A stretch of 64,000 nt of DNA from an uncultured Acidimicrobiales bacterium. GTDB lineage: Bacteria > Actinomycetota > Acidimicrobiia > Acidimicrobiales > Bin134. Made by a program: the position numbers and the translations under genes. The stretch's first letter is position 1. Every line of letters starts with the position of its first letter. The stretch covers positions 3,205,954 to 3,269,953 of the forward strand of contig OX638350.1 of assembly GCA_951813325.1 (NCBI GenBank), in the 5' to 3' direction. The notes below the pieces were generated by a model. It did not search any database, was not told the origin of the DNA, and saw only the letters and a list, made by a program, of their open reading frames with translations. This document shows positions 1-8,437 of this stretch, in pieces.

Positions 1-740
1 GCCTTGTCGCGGCCGTCCAAAACCACCGGCCCCCACGCATCCGAAATAAGGATCGAGCAGGTTAGTGCGGAGACTTCGTAGGTGGCCAGGGACTCCTCCA
101 TCCAGCCCCGCCGCACCATCTCCTGCCGACGGTCGTGATCCTCGCGCATGCACTGGGTCATCCAGTCCAGGTCAGCCTGCCCCTCCCCCGCGGGGGGCCA
201 GGGGTTGCGGGTCTCGGCCTGGGACCACACCCGAGTCGCCACCGGCTGGCCCCGGGAGTTGTAGGCCCACCCCGTCCCGCCGCCCCACAGCTCCTCCGCC
301 GGCTCGGGGTCGGGGCAGCCGCCGGGCACCACCTCGGTGTCGATGTCGAACCGGCACCGATAGGCGTTCAACAGCGCCTCCTGAGCGGCCACCAGCCGGT
401 CGCGCACCGCGATGTCCTCCGCATCGGGCTCGCCCTCGAACCCGCCCGGCCCGGCCGCGGGCCGCACCGGCACGCCGCCCGCGCAGCCGCCGGGCACCAG
501 CTCGGCATCGACGCCGAACCGGCACCGATACACGTTCAACAGCGCCTCCTGGTCGGCGACTAGCTCGTCGCGCACTGCGATGTCCCCGGCGGTCTGCGCC
601 GCCGCCGGCACAACCGCGAAGGGCGCGGCCAGCACCAAACCGGCGGCCAGCGCGCCCACCAGCGCGGCGGCCGCGGCGACGCAGCGGACCGCGCCCGCCC
701 CCGTCCTGTTTCCGGTGTTCGGGTTCGGGTGGGTGCCCAT
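1..740 (-). CDS. secreted Cys-rich repeat protein, copy A (partial, runs off window start)
   Basis: Open from an ATG at 740 to the window edge (about 246 codons seen). The N-terminus is a signal peptide: basic start, Ala/Leu/Val-rich core, then AQT. The mature part has two copies of a ~50-residue unit containing ALLNxYRCRF and VPGGC, then a domain beginning LWGGGTGWAYNSRG. It is a paralog of the next gene upstream (740-1798), and the two junctions are identical (TGATG, stop overlapping start), so they arose by tandem duplication. Function unknown. The position at the distal end of the Tad-type pilus operon suggests an exported surface or pilus-associated protein (inference). Confidence 0.8.
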   Translation of the reverse strand, partial: MGTHPNPNTGNRTGAGAVRCVAAAAALVGALAAGLVLAAPFAVVPAAAQTAGDIAVRDELVADQEALLNVYRCRFGVDAELVPGGCAGGVPVRPAAGPGGFEGEPDAEDIAVRDRLVAAQEALLNAYRCRFDIDTEVVPGGCPDPEPAEELWGGGTGWAYNSRGQPVATRVWSQAETRNPWPPAGEGQADLDWMTQCMREDHDRRQEMVRRGWMEESLATYEVSALTCSILISDAWGPVVLDGRDK

Positions 741-1798
741 CAGCAGGCTCTCCAGTCGTAGTTGGTGGTGTTGTCCAGCCCCTGGGCCCTGAGCCACGCC
801 CAGTACAGCCACTGGGCGGCGAAGCGCTGCGAGTTGCACGGATTGGCGGGGTCGCGGGCCGGCACGGCCTCGGGCACGCACACCGCCCGCTCATACCCCG
901 CGGCCACCAGACGGTCCACCAGCTCTTCGCAGCGGACCTCGAACGGGCGCAGCGGATCGGGATCAGTGCCGTCCGGGCCCGTCGGGCAATCCCATATCGT
1001 GTGCTCGTGGTTGGTCCCCGAGATCGTCCGCACCCGCCGGTTCATCAGCTTCTCGTACACGCACGCCTTGTCGCGTCCGTCCAAAACCACCGGCCCCCAC
1101 GCCGCGGCGATTCTGAGCGAGCAGGATCGTGCGGTCTGGTCGTAGGTAACCACAGACTGGTCCAGCCAGCCCCGCCGCACCATCTCCTGCCAATAGTCGT
1201 ACTGCTCGCGCATGCACCGGGTCATCCAGTCCAGCTCGAACTGGCCCTCCCCCGCCGGGGGCCACGGGCTCTTCGTCTCAGCCTGGGACCACACCCGAGT
1301 CGCCACCGGCTGGCCGCGGGAGTTGTAGGCCCACCCCGTCCCGCCGCCCCACAGCTCCTCCGCCGGCTCGGGGTCGGGGCAGCCGCCGGGCACCACCTCG
1401 GTGTCGATGTCGAACCGACACCGATAGGCGTTCAACAGCGCCTCCTGAGCGGCCACCAGATCGTCGCGCACCGCGATGTCGTCCGCGGTCGGCTCGCCGT
1501 CGAACCCGGCGGGCCCGGCCGCGGGCTGAGCCGGCACACCGCCCGCGCACCCGCCGGGCACCTGCTCTGTGTCGATGTCGAACCGGCACCGATAGGCGTT
1601 CAACAGCGCCTCCTGGTCCGCTATCAGCTCGTCGCGCACCGCGATGTCCCCGGCGGTCTGCGCCGCCGCCGTCACAACCGCGAAGGGCGCGGCCAGCACC
1701 AAACCAGCGGCCAGCGCGACCGCCGCCGCGGCAGCGCCAAGGAGCCGGCGAGGCGCCCTCGCTCTCGCCCCCGGTCTAGTTGTCGGCCGCTCGCTCAT
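740..1798 (-). CDS. secreted Cys-rich repeat protein, copy B
   Basis: 352 aa. ATG at 1798 was chosen because it overlaps the stop of the upstream fragment (TGATG) and starts directly before a signal peptide with an Ala-rich core. Two ~50-residue repeats (ALLNAYRCRFDIDTE and PGGC) are followed by a C-terminal domain rich in Trp, Tyr and paired Cys (MTRCMREQYDYWQEM, ARSCSL, KACVYEKL, IWDCPT, RCEEL, AVCVP, NPCNSQRF) that ends AQGLDNTTNYDW and Cys. Many Cys residues after a signal peptide suggest disulfides outside the cell. The C-terminal motif YW..LRAQGLDN resembles the end of the lipoprotein at 11539-12969 (YWFEAQGLENP), so both may share a fold. No family recognised. Confidence 0.8.
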   Translation of the reverse strand: MSERPTTRPGARARAPRRLLGAAAAAVALAAGLVLAAPFAVVTAAAQTAGDIAVRDELIADQEALLNAYRCRFDIDTEQVPGGCAGGVPAQPAAGPAGFDGEPTADDIAVRDDLVAAQEALLNAYRCRFDIDTEVVPGGCPDPEPAEELWGGGTGWAYNSRGQPVATRVWSQAETKSPWPPAGEGQFELDWMTRCMREQYDYWQEMVRRGWLDQSVVTYDQTARSCSLRIAAAWGPVVLDGRDKACVYEKLMNRRVRTISGTNHEHTIWDCPTGPDGTDPDPLRPFEVRCEELVDRLVAAGYERAVCVPEAVPARDPANPCNSQRFAAQWLYWAWLRAQGLDNTTNYDWRAC

Positions 1799-2013
1799 CA
1801 GCAGGGTCTCCAGTCGTAGCGGGTGGTGTTGGGCGGGTCTTGGACTTGGAGCCGCGCCCAGTGCAGCCACTGGGCGGCGAAGCGCTGCGAGTGGCACGGG
1901 TCGGCGGGATCGCGGGGCGGGTTCTGCCCGTCGGGTTGGCGGTGGGGGCCCGGCGGCGGCCGCGGGCTCGTCGTCTCGGCCTGGTACCACACCTGAGTCG
2001 CGTGACCGAGCGG
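1798..2013 (-). pseudogene. degenerate third copy of the secreted Cys-rich protein
   Basis: A short frame reading ATQVWYQAET..., then DPADPCHSQRFAAQWLHW and NTTRYDWRPC matches the beginning of the C-terminal domain and then the last ~37 residues of copy B. The ~130 residues between them are missing, and no signal peptide is joined. It ends with the same TGATG junction into the next gene. It is best read as the remains of a third tandem copy after internal deletion. Confidence 0.7.
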
Positions 2014-2085
2014 CCATGGCCTCAGCTCGGCGTGGGGTTCGGCGGTGTTGCGATGGCGGTCGTGCTCGGTTCCACAGCCCCGCTC

Positions 2086-3285
2086 CTAGGATGGGTAGAG
2101 CCTGTCTACCGCGGTGCGCAGCAGGCGGCTGTCGGGCCACCGCTCGACGGCTTCAGCCAGAGCCCGATCGGCCAAACTGGTGATCTCCTCGCGCGGCGTC
2201 GGCCCTGCCACATAGTGGTCCAGCCACGCAGCGTCCAGCCGCGGCAGGGGCGGCCCGAACCCCTTGGCGACCGTCTCGGCCAACTCCAGGTCGTCGTCGC
2301 TGACCGCCTGGTCCAACAGGTCCAAGTCGGTGGCGAACTCGTCGTCCAGCCGCCAATACTTCCCCCCCATGAAATCGAGCCACCCGTCCTCGGTCGCCCG
2401 TCGCAGCAGCATCCGCACACTGGACGCGCCGCGGTCCATGATCCTCGCCGCCTCCCCCAGCTCGATCCGGCCCTGCGACACCCACACAACAGCCAGCAGT
2501 TCCTCGCGGGTCGTCCTCATCCCCGGATTCTTGCCGCACAAAAAGAACACCTTTTCTACCTCTTCCGGGCTATCGGCGGCCTCCGACTGGCCCGCGGCCG
2601 GCGCCGCCAGCATCGACTCGATCTCGTCGAGCCGCCGGGAGGGGATGACAACGGGCTCGAGCTGGCCGCCGTCCTCCTCGCCCGGCCCGTCGAGCAGGGC
2701 GGGCACATCGTCGGTCTGCGGTGCTTCTGCGGGCGGCCCGCCGGGATGGACCGGTCCCGGATGGAGGCCGCTGGCGGCCAGAGACTCCTCCAGCACAGCC
2801 GGCGGCGGCTCGGCCAGTTGTCTGTGAGAGGACCTCGCCGGCGGCCGGTCAGAGACCACTGGCTCCGAGAGGTCGGCCGACAAGGTCGGCGACCGGGGGA
2901 TGCCGCGCACCGGGCGCTGGACCGAGCCCCTCAGGTGCGCGCCTCCGAGGTGCGGTCGCCACGGTCGTCGCCGCACGGCGACGACCAGAGCGGAGACGAC
3001 GACCGGGGCGCAGATCACAGCCAGCACCGTGACGGCGGCGCGGGCCAGCGGCTCGCCCGGCTCGCCGGCGACGAGAAGGTCCCACGCTTCGACCCACTGC
3101 TCAGAGGTGTCGACGATCTGGTTGTTGACCCAAATCGCCCAACCGGTGGCGGCGGCCGCGCCGACCAGGATCACAGCCCCGCACCAGCCGCCGGCGTCCC
3201 GGCGGCCCCGGCGGGTGCCGAGCCGGTTGCGGAGAGACTGCGACCGCGTCGGCCGGGGCACCGAGCTGCGGGCGCGGCGCCTCAC
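2086..3285 (-). CDS. membrane protein with C-terminal winged-helix/BTAD-like region
   Basis: 399 aa from a GTG at 3285 that overlaps the preceding stop by 4 nt (GTGA). Two hydrophobic segments lie near the N-terminus (around GAVILVGAAAATGWAIW and AVTVLAVICAPVVVSALVV). A long Pro-rich linker follows, then a ~190-residue soluble part: MRTTREELLAVVWVSQGR, ARIMDRGASSVRMLLRRA (helix-turn-helix-like) and a helical tail ending LLRTAVDRLYPS. The tail layout resembles winged-helix plus bacterial-transcriptional-activator modules found in membrane proteins of actinobacterial Tad loci (family knowledge, not verified here). It is the last gene of the pilus run and may be regulatory or structural. Confidence 0.65.
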   Translation of the reverse strand: MRRRARSSVPRPTRSQSLRNRLGTRRGRRDAGGWCGAVILVGAAAATGWAIWVNNQIVDTSEQWVEAWDLLVAGEPGEPLARAAVTVLAVICAPVVVSALVVAVRRRPWRPHLGGAHLRGSVQRPVRGIPRSPTLSADLSEPVVSDRPPARSSHRQLAEPPPAVLEESLAASGLHPGPVHPGGPPAEAPQTDDVPALLDGPGEEDGGQLEPVVIPSRRLDEIESMLAAPAAGQSEAADSPEEVEKVFFLCGKNPGMRTTREELLAVVWVSQGRIELGEAARIMDRGASSVRMLLRRATEDGWLDFMGGKYWRLDDEFATDLDLLDQAVSDDDLELAETVAKGFGPPLPRLDAAWLDHYVAGPTPREEITSLADRALAEAVERWPDSRLLRTAVDRLYPS

Positions 3286-3632
3286 GGGCAGCTCCACTGG
3301 CCTTGCACCGGAACTCCCGCCTCCTTCTGGGCGACGTGGACCACGGTGGCCCAGCCCGCAAACAGCGCCGGCTCCCACTCCCGGCGGACGACGACTTGCA
3401 CGGTCTCGTCTTGGGCGGCGGCCGTCCAGGTTCTCCCCGCGCCGGGCGCGCACGCCGGCACCGCGGCGGCGCAGGACCCCCGGCTGCACTCCGCTGCCAG
3501 CTCTTGGGCCACCCGCTCGGCCTCGGCGGCGGCCAGCGCCCGCGCCGACACCACGTTGGACGTGTCGCTGGCGGCCACCAGCAGCAGCGACACCCCGAAG
3601 GCCAGCGCGAGCACGATGAAGCCGGTGTTCAC
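3282..3632 (-). CDS. TadE-like pseudopilin
   Basis: 116 aa. GTG at 3632 overlaps the upstream stop (GTGA). The N-terminal segment NTGFIVLALAFGVSLLLVAA is a single hydrophobic helix, followed by an Ala/Glu-rich amphipathic stretch and a small Cys-containing domain (AECSRGSC, VPACAPG, and a terminal CP). A short N-tail, one hydrophobic helix and a small extracytoplasmic domain, coupled to two similar genes and to tadB and tadC, is the arrangement of TadE/TadG minor pilins of Flp-type systems. Confidence 0.7.
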   Translation of the reverse strand: MNTGFIVLALAFGVSLLLVAASDTSNVVSARALAAAEAERVAQELAAECSRGSCAAAVPACAPGAGRTWTAAAQDETVQVVVRREWEPALFAGWATVVHVAQKEAGVPVQGQWSCP

Positions 3633-4048
3633 GGCGACCACCGCACGGTCGCGACGCCGACGGCCCCAATGGGGCCGCTGCGGCCGAACAGGGCCGTCGA
3701 CGGCCGGCACCTCACCGCGGCCACAACCGCCCACGGCTGCGGCCCGCCGCTTTGCGTGTCCACCAACTCGATCGTGGCCCAGTCGCCCTCCGCGGGCGTG
3801 CAGAGCCCCGCCACAGCCACTGCCGCCGACCGCTCGTAGGCGGCGGCGATCTCGGACCAGCGGCCCGGCTCGGCGCCGGCCTGCGGCGGCGGCTCGTCGG
3901 CGGCCTCGGCGGCGGCTGCGGCGGCGGCCTCGGCGGCGAAGGTCTCGATCCGGTAGTTGGCGGACGCCCGGCTGCCGCCGGTGTCCAGCACAACCAGCGC
4001 CACCACCAGCGCTCCCAGCGCCATGATCACCGCTACTGCCTCATCCAT
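3629..4048 (-). CDS. TadE/TadG-like pseudopilin
   Basis: 139 aa. ATG at 4048 is preceded by a G-rich Shine-Dalgarno sequence (GAGGGGG, about 8 nt). The N-terminal helix is AVAVIMALGALVVALVVLD, followed by an Ala-rich amphipathic segment and a small beta-rich domain with two Cys (AGLCTPAEG, AVRCRP). It overlaps the next gene by 4 nt and follows 4068-4502 by 19 nt, so the three pseudopilins are co-translated. It is probably a minor pilin of the Tad machine. Confidence 0.7.
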   Translation of the reverse strand: MDEAVAVIMALGALVVALVVLDTGGSRASANYRIETFAAEAAAAAAAEAADEPPPQAGAEPGRWSEIAAAYERSAAVAVAGLCTPAEGDWATIELVDTQSGGPQPWAVVAAVRCRPSTALFGRSGPIGAVGVATVRWSP

Positions 4049-4067
4049 CGACAAACCCCCTCTCGGG

Positions 4068-4502
4068 TCAACACGGCCGGGCGGCCGATACCACCGACGC
4101 GGCCACGGGCCGACACGACAGCGCGGTGACCGTCCACGTCCTCGCGCCGCCAGACGAGGCCCGCACGGCCACCGCCACGGTGCAGTCGCCGACCGCTGAG
4201 ACCCGCACGTCGCGCACTGAGGCGTCCATCAGCCCGATGATGCGCTCCACCGCGACCTCGGCGGCCGCTTCCTCGGCCTGCCTGTGCAGCGCCTCGGGGG
4301 CGAACCGGCCGCCGGCGGAGCTGCAATCGCCGGGGCGGCCCGAGGCCGCCGCCGATATCTTGTCGGCGGCGGCATCCGCGGCGGCATCGGCGGCGGCGCC
4401 TGCGGCCAGCTCGGTGGCGTGGCGGGCGAACAGCGTCACCGCGATCACCAGAATCGCCAGCATCAGCACCGACATGCGCAAAGCGACGAGCGAGTACTCC
4501 AT
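4068..4502 (-). CDS. TadE-like pseudopilin
   Basis: 144 aa, ATG at 4502, one base after the stop of tadC. The N-terminus MEYSLVALRMSVLMLAILVI has a Glu near the start of a hydrophobic helix, like type IV-related pilins. An Ala-rich helix and a small domain with Cys at GDCSSAG, VGDCTVAV and the terminus follow. Same architecture as the two downstream genes, from which it differs in sequence. It would be secreted through or assembled by the adjacent TadB/TadC/CpaF machine. Confidence 0.7.
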   Translation of the reverse strand: MEYSLVALRMSVLMLAILVIAVTLFARHATELAAGAAADAAADAAADKISAAASGRPGDCSSAGGRFAPEALHRQAEEAAAEVAVERIIGLMDASVRDVRVSAVGDCTVAVAVRASSGGARTWTVTALSCRPVAASVVSAARPC

Positions 4503-4503
4503 C

Positions 4504-5241
4504 CTAGAAGTCCAGGCTCGCTATCACGGCAACGATCAAAAGGGCCCCGATCGATATCGACAAGAGCGTGATCTGGAGGGCAACCGAGCTGGCGAGCCGG
4601 TCGATGGCCTGGCGCCGCCCGTCTTCCAGGCCAGCCGCGGCGCGGCTGAAAACCTGGTCCAAAAGCCCGGTTGTCGCCGCCCCGGACCGCTCGGCCGCCT
4701 CAATGCTCGCAATGATGTCCGCGGCGGGCCGCCCGGCGAGCCGCTCGGCGGCGAAGCGCAGCGGATCGGCGCCCGTGGCGACGGCCTCTGCTATCGCGGA
4801 GCGGACCGCCGCGAAAGCCGGGTCGTCGATCTGGCGCGCCGCGGCCACGCACGCCGCGTTGATCGGGACGCCGGCGGCGGCCAGCAGCCTCATGTCGTAC
4901 AGCCAGCCCATCAAGGCGTCGTCCTGCTTCGCGTCGGCGCCCGCTATCGCCGACCAGGCGATGGCCCGCGCGGCCACCGCGGGCAGCCACGCCCCCGCCG
5001 ACACGGCGACGGCCAGGCCGCCCCGGACGCCGAAGAGCCACGCGGCCGCGGCGAACAGCGCCGCCGCGGCACCCGCAGACGCCGCCCAGGCCAAGAGCCG
5101 CACCGCTGCGACGGTCCACCCCGCGTCGCTCAACGAGACCGCGGACAGCGGCCGCGGCGCCGGCCGCCACACCAGCGCCAGCGCCAAGGGGAGCCCGGCG
5201 GCGAGCAGCAGCCCGGCGGGCCACGACACGTCGGGGCTCAC
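4504..5241 (-). CDS. tadC: TadC-like type II secretion F-domain membrane protein
   Basis: 245 aa. GTG at 5241 overlaps the tadB stop (GTGA). Hydrophobic helices lie near the N-terminus (PAGLLLAAGLPLALALVW), in the middle, and at the C-terminus (QITLLSISIGALLIVAVIAS). The cytoplasmic region contains the helical pattern of T2SSF domains (GVPINAACVAAARQ, AAERSGAATTGLLDQVF). It would form the inner-membrane platform with TadB and receive the CpaF ATPase. Order cpaF-tadB-tadC with overlaps is the usual tad order. Confidence 0.85.
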   Translation of the reverse strand: MSPDVSWPAGLLLAAGLPLALALVWRPAPRPLSAVSLSDAGWTVAAVRLLAWAASAGAAAALFAAAAWLFGVRGGLAVAVSAGAWLPAVAARAIAWSAIAGADAKQDDALMGWLYDMRLLAAAGVPINAACVAAARQIDDPAFAAVRSAIAEAVATGADPLRFAAERLAGRPAADIIASIEAAERSGAATTGLLDQVFSRAAAGLEDGRRQAIDRLASSVALQITLLSISIGALLIVAVIASLDF

Positions 5242-6164
5242 CGGACCAACCGCCATGCAGGGCTGCACACCCGGGAGATGATCCCCGCCCACAGCAGGCC
5301 GGTGACCAACAGCACCAGCTGGCCGTCGGCGCTGCGGAACCAGTCGCCGACGTCGGCCATCAACAGCCCGGCCGCCGCCGCGGCCGCCACCGCCACCGCG
5401 ACCGCCGAGACGATCTGGGGCATGAGGGCGGCCACCCGGCGGTGGAAGTGCTGGCGGGTGGCGAGCTCCTCGGTCGCCATGTGCTGGGCGACTTCTGCGA
5501 GATGGGCCCATCCGCTGCCCCCCTCGCCGGCCATTGCCACCACCGCGGCGATCCGCCGGCTGGTGGCGGTGCCGATCCGGTCGGCGAACCGGGCGGCGGC
5601 CTCGGCCACCCCGAACGCCTCGGCCTCGGCCACCAGGCGCGCCGCGGGGCCAGCCAGCGCCCCGGACGCGGCCGGAGCGGCCCGCCGCAGCGCATCCTCG
5701 ACGGTGGCCGCGACGCTGCTCTGGTTGGCCAGCCCCGAGCAGAACTGGGCCATGTCGGCGGCCCCGGCCACCGCCCGGCGGCTCGCCACCCGCACCAGCA
5801 TCGCCCACGCGCACGCCGCGCCGGCCGCGGCGGCCCCCACCGCGGGCAGCGGTCCGATCACCACCGCGCCCACCGCGCCCGCGGCCGCCCCGGCCACCGC
5901 CGCCGCGGCGCCCGCATTGGGGACGCGCCGACGGCGCATCTTCTCGGCTCTGAGCCGCACCGCCGCCGCAGACGGGCCCGGCAGCGCCCCCGACCACCAC
6001 AAAAGCGCCACCGCGGCCCCCGCGCCCACTGCGGCCAGAACAGCCGACGGCACATCCACCACCGCGGCCACAACAGCCGATGGCACATCCACCACCGCGG
6101 CCACAACAGCCGACGGCACATCCACCACCGCGGCCGCAACGGCCGACGGCGCGGCCGCCCACAC
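5238..6164 (-). CDS. tadB: TadB-like type II secretion F-domain membrane protein
   Basis: 308 aa from a GTG at 6164, two bases after the cpaF stop. The N-terminus includes three tandem AAVVDVPSAV units encoded by a 33-bp repeat, then hydrophobic segments, a cytoplasmic T2SSF region (MAQFCSGLANQSSVAATVED, GEGGSGWAHLAEVAQHMATEE) and two C-terminal helices. It pairs with TadC as the inner-membrane platform of the pilus assembly system. The repeat-expanded N-terminus is unusual for TadB. Confidence 0.8.
   Translation of the reverse strand: MWAAAPSAVAAAVVDVPSAVVAAVVDVPSAVVAAVVDVPSAVLAAVGAGAAVALLWWSGALPGPSAAAVRLRAEKMRRRRVPNAGAAAAVAGAAAGAVGAVVIGPLPAVGAAAAGAACAWAMLVRVASRRAVAGAADMAQFCSGLANQSSVAATVEDALRRAAPAASGALAGPAARLVAEAEAFGVAEAAARFADRIGTATSRRIAAVVAMAGEGGSGWAHLAEVAQHMATEELATRQHFHRRVAALMPQIVSAVAVAVAAAAAAGLLMADVGDWFRSADGQLVLLVTGLLWAGIISRVCSPAWRLVR
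6041..6139. repeat. 33-bp tandem repeat, three units, inside tadB
   Basis: Three successive 33-bp units (begin CAGCCGACGGCACATCC; 6041, 6074, 6107) differ at only one or two bases. They keep the reading frame and encode repeated VDVPSAV segments in the first hydrophobic region of TadB. The near identity points to recent slippage expansion. Confidence 0.9.
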
Positions 6165-6166
6165 GG

Positions 6167-7798
6167 CTAGCGCCCCCGACGGCGGGTCGGGGTGGCCGCC
6201 CCGGCGTCCTCGATGGCCATCTGGCCCGCAAGCACCGGCGGGGGCGACGACCTCGCCGCCTCGATCTGGTGCGCGACCTCGCCGTGCACCCCCGCCGACT
6301 TGTACAGCTCCTCGATGCGGCCCAGCGGATGGCCCACGGGCACCGCCCAGCGCCGTCCCGGCACCCGCCGCCACAGGCACCGAGTCGATATCCACCCGGT
6401 GGCCTCGTCGAACCCGGTGATCTGGGTCACGTCGCCGATGACGCGCCGGTCGGCCTCGTCGCGCCCCATCCAGACAAGGAGGTCGACTGCGCCGGCGATC
6501 AAAAGGCGGGCATAGCTCAACTCCGCGCCCTCGAAGCTGGCGTAGGAGATCAGCTTGTCCAACACGCCGCGGCCGGGGTGGGCGTGGATCGTGACCATGC
6601 AGCCCGACAAGCCGCTGGACATCGCGTCCAACAGGGCCATCGTGCCCACGCCGCGGACCTCTCCCACCACCAGCTTGTCCGAGTTCGCCCGCTTCGCGTC
6701 GCGAATGTGGTCGGCCATGGTGTGCTGGCCGAAACCGTCGTTGTTCGCGTCGCGCGTCAGCCGCTCGTAGGCCTGGGGGTGGATCCCGTACTCCGCCAGG
6801 CGCAGCTCGGGGGTGTCCTCGATGGTGTCGATCCGCTCGGTGTGGGGGACCTCGCCCAAAAGGGACTGCGCCAGCGTGGTCTTGCCGCCCGACATCGGCG
6901 CGGCGATCACCACGTTGGCCCGGACATCCCCGGCGACCGCCTCGACCAGCACCCGGCCCAGCCGGTCGTCGCACACCCCCAAATCCGAGACGGCGACCCT
7001 GCCGGCCTGGTTGGAGCGCAGCACCATCGTCGGCGGCCAGACCACGTGGCCCTCGGCGTGGAGCCGCCACCGGCCGAGCTGCATGTCGACGCGGGGGTCC
7101 AACGGGTCGAACCGCTGGGAGGCCTGCCCGCCGAACGCGGCCAGGTGCCGACAGGTGTCGATCAGCTCCTTCTCGGAGTCGAACGGGCTCGGATGCACCT
7201 CCCGGCTCTGGTCGGCATAGTGGACGACCATGAAGCGGTCGCCCATGATCTGGAACTCCTCCACGCCGTCGGCCTCCAGCAGGTCGTCGAGGCGCCTGCG
7301 GGCCGCGGCCTGCGCCCCCGCGCCCAGCGCATCGGAGCCCGGGGCGTCCGCGGCGGCCGACAACAGGCGCCTGCCCATGCGACGCAGAGCCCTCACCGAC
7401 CGCTTCGACGGCACCGGCGCAACCCACCGGACCCGGTCGGCGCCCGCCTGCACCGCCGCCAGCGTCGCGTCGGGGCGCTCCTCGCACACCAGCAGCAGCC
7501 ACAGCGGCTTGACCCGCCCCGACCCCAGGCCGAGGCTGTCCCTCAACCCCGGCCGGGCCGCAGCAGCGACGCACACAACCTCGGACGCGGCCGCGGCCGG
7601 GGCGGCCAGCTCGCCCGAGCCGATGCCCCCGTCGAGCACCATCACCACCGGGCGGCGGCTCACGCCGGTCGCGCCGATGCCCGGCTCGGCCAACCGGACC
7701 ACCTCGGGCGCCGCGGCCCTCAACCCGGCGACCACCGCCTCGACAGCCCACTCGGCCGCCGCTGCGTCCAGGCTGCGGTCAACCACTACCAGAAGCAC
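6167..7798 (-). CDS. cpaF: CpaF/TadA-type secretion ATPase with N-terminal TadZ-like extension
   Basis: 543 aa. GTG at 7798 has GGGGAG 6 nt upstream. The C-terminal ~350 residues are a VirB11/CpaF hexameric ATPase: VVIAAPMSGGKTT (Walker A, with APMSGGKT in place of the usual GTGSGKT), IEDTPELR, the His-box IHPQAYERLTRD, KLVVGEVRG (Walker B) and MVTIHAHPGRG. It powers pilus assembly from the cytoplasm through TadB/TadC. The first ~190 residues read like an alternating strand/helix fold (VLLVVVDRSLDAA, PVVMVLDGGIGSG, EVVCVAAAARPG, WLLLVCEERPD), reminiscent of MinD/TadZ (CpaE) without a P-loop. No separate tadZ is seen, so this may be a TadZ-CpaF fusion (inference). Confidence 0.85.
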   Translation of the reverse strand: MLLVVVDRSLDAAAAEWAVEAVVAGLRAAAPEVVRLAEPGIGATGVSRRPVVMVLDGGIGSGELAAPAAAASEVVCVAAAARPGLRDSLGLGSGRVKPLWLLLVCEERPDATLAAVQAGADRVRWVAPVPSKRSVRALRRMGRRLLSAAADAPGSDALGAGAQAAARRRLDDLLEADGVEEFQIMGDRFMVVHYADQSREVHPSPFDSEKELIDTCRHLAAFGGQASQRFDPLDPRVDMQLGRWRLHAEGHVVWPPTMVLRSNQAGRVAVSDLGVCDDRLGRVLVEAVAGDVRANVVIAAPMSGGKTTLAQSLLGEVPHTERIDTIEDTPELRLAEYGIHPQAYERLTRDANNDGFGQHTMADHIRDAKRANSDKLVVGEVRGVGTMALLDAMSSGLSGCMVTIHAHPGRGVLDKLISYASFEGAELSYARLLIAGAVDLLVWMGRDEADRRVIGDVTQITGFDEATGWISTRCLWRRVPGRRWAVPVGHPLGRIEELYKSAGVHGEVAHQIEAARSSPPPVLAGQMAIEDAGAATPTRRRGR

Positions 7799-7808
7799 GA
7801 GCGCTCCC

Positions 7809-8408
7809 CTACTCGACGGCGGCGCACGCCGGCCACCCCTCCGCCGGAGCCTCCCACACCACCAGCTTGGACGCCTCGGCCAGCGCCGCGGCCAGCGCGA
7901 AGTCCGCCTCGACCAACACCGTCCCCGCTCCCGCATCCGCGTCCGCCAACACGGCGACCGCGGTCGCGCACTCCCCGAAGGCGGTGGCGAATACGGCCAC
8001 GTCGCCCGCCGCGGGACCCGCCGACCCCCACCACGAGGTGTCCACTCCCAGCCGGAACAGCGCCGAGTTCGGGGCGCGGTCCACATCGGGCGGCCCCAGC
8101 ATCGATTTCGACACCAGCGCCCCGGCCGGGACACGAGACAAGGGCACCTGGCCGGCCAGATCGCCCGGCCCCGCCAGCAGCACCCCTGCCGGGCCCATCA
8201 CCTCCACCACGGTGAATTCGCCCGGCGGGCTGCCCGCCCGCCAATCCTCGGACGCGGCCACCGCCTCCCACGCCTCGGGCGCGTCGGGCTCGCGGTCGGA
8301 CCCGAACAGGATCGCCGCCGCGAACACCACGGTCACCGCCGCGGACAAGCCCAAACGGACCGGCCAGCCCACCTGCCAGCCGCCCGCCGGCAGCCCCGCC
8401 TCAGCCAC
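7809..8408 (-). CDS. SAF-domain protein, CpaB/RcpC-like
   Basis: 199 aa, ATG at 8408. One membrane helix near the N-terminus (LGLSAAVTVVFAAAILFG) is followed by an extracytoplasmic SAF-like region: EFTVVEVMGPAGVLLAGPGDLAG, then LSRVPAGALVSKSMLG (the VPAGxxL motif of SAF domains) and further beta-rich sequence. CpaB/RcpC proteins with this layout support Flp pilus assembly at the envelope. It lies 10 bp before cpaF in the same operon. Confidence 0.75.
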   Translation of the reverse strand: MAEAGLPAGGWQVGWPVRLGLSAAVTVVFAAAILFGSDREPDAPEAWEAVAASEDWRAGSPPGEFTVVEVMGPAGVLLAGPGDLAGQVPLSRVPAGALVSKSMLGPPDVDRAPNSALFRLGVDTSWWGSAGPAAGDVAVFATAFGECATAVAVLADADAGAGTVLVEADFALAAALAEASKLVVWEAPAEGWPACAAVE

Positions 8409-8437
8409 AGCAACCTCCGCTCACGGCAGTGCCGAGA

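Noticed and set aside
1780-4026. Long plus-strand open frame (748 codons) opposite the pilus genes
   Set aside because: Low-complexity Arg/Pro/Ala sequence with no domains. It mirrors real minus-strand genes that have overlapping starts, signal peptides and membrane helices.
4126-8215. Very long plus-strand open frames across tadC, tadB and cpaF
   Set aside because: Artefact of high GC; the minus-strand frames carry the recognisable T2SSF and VirB11-type motifs.
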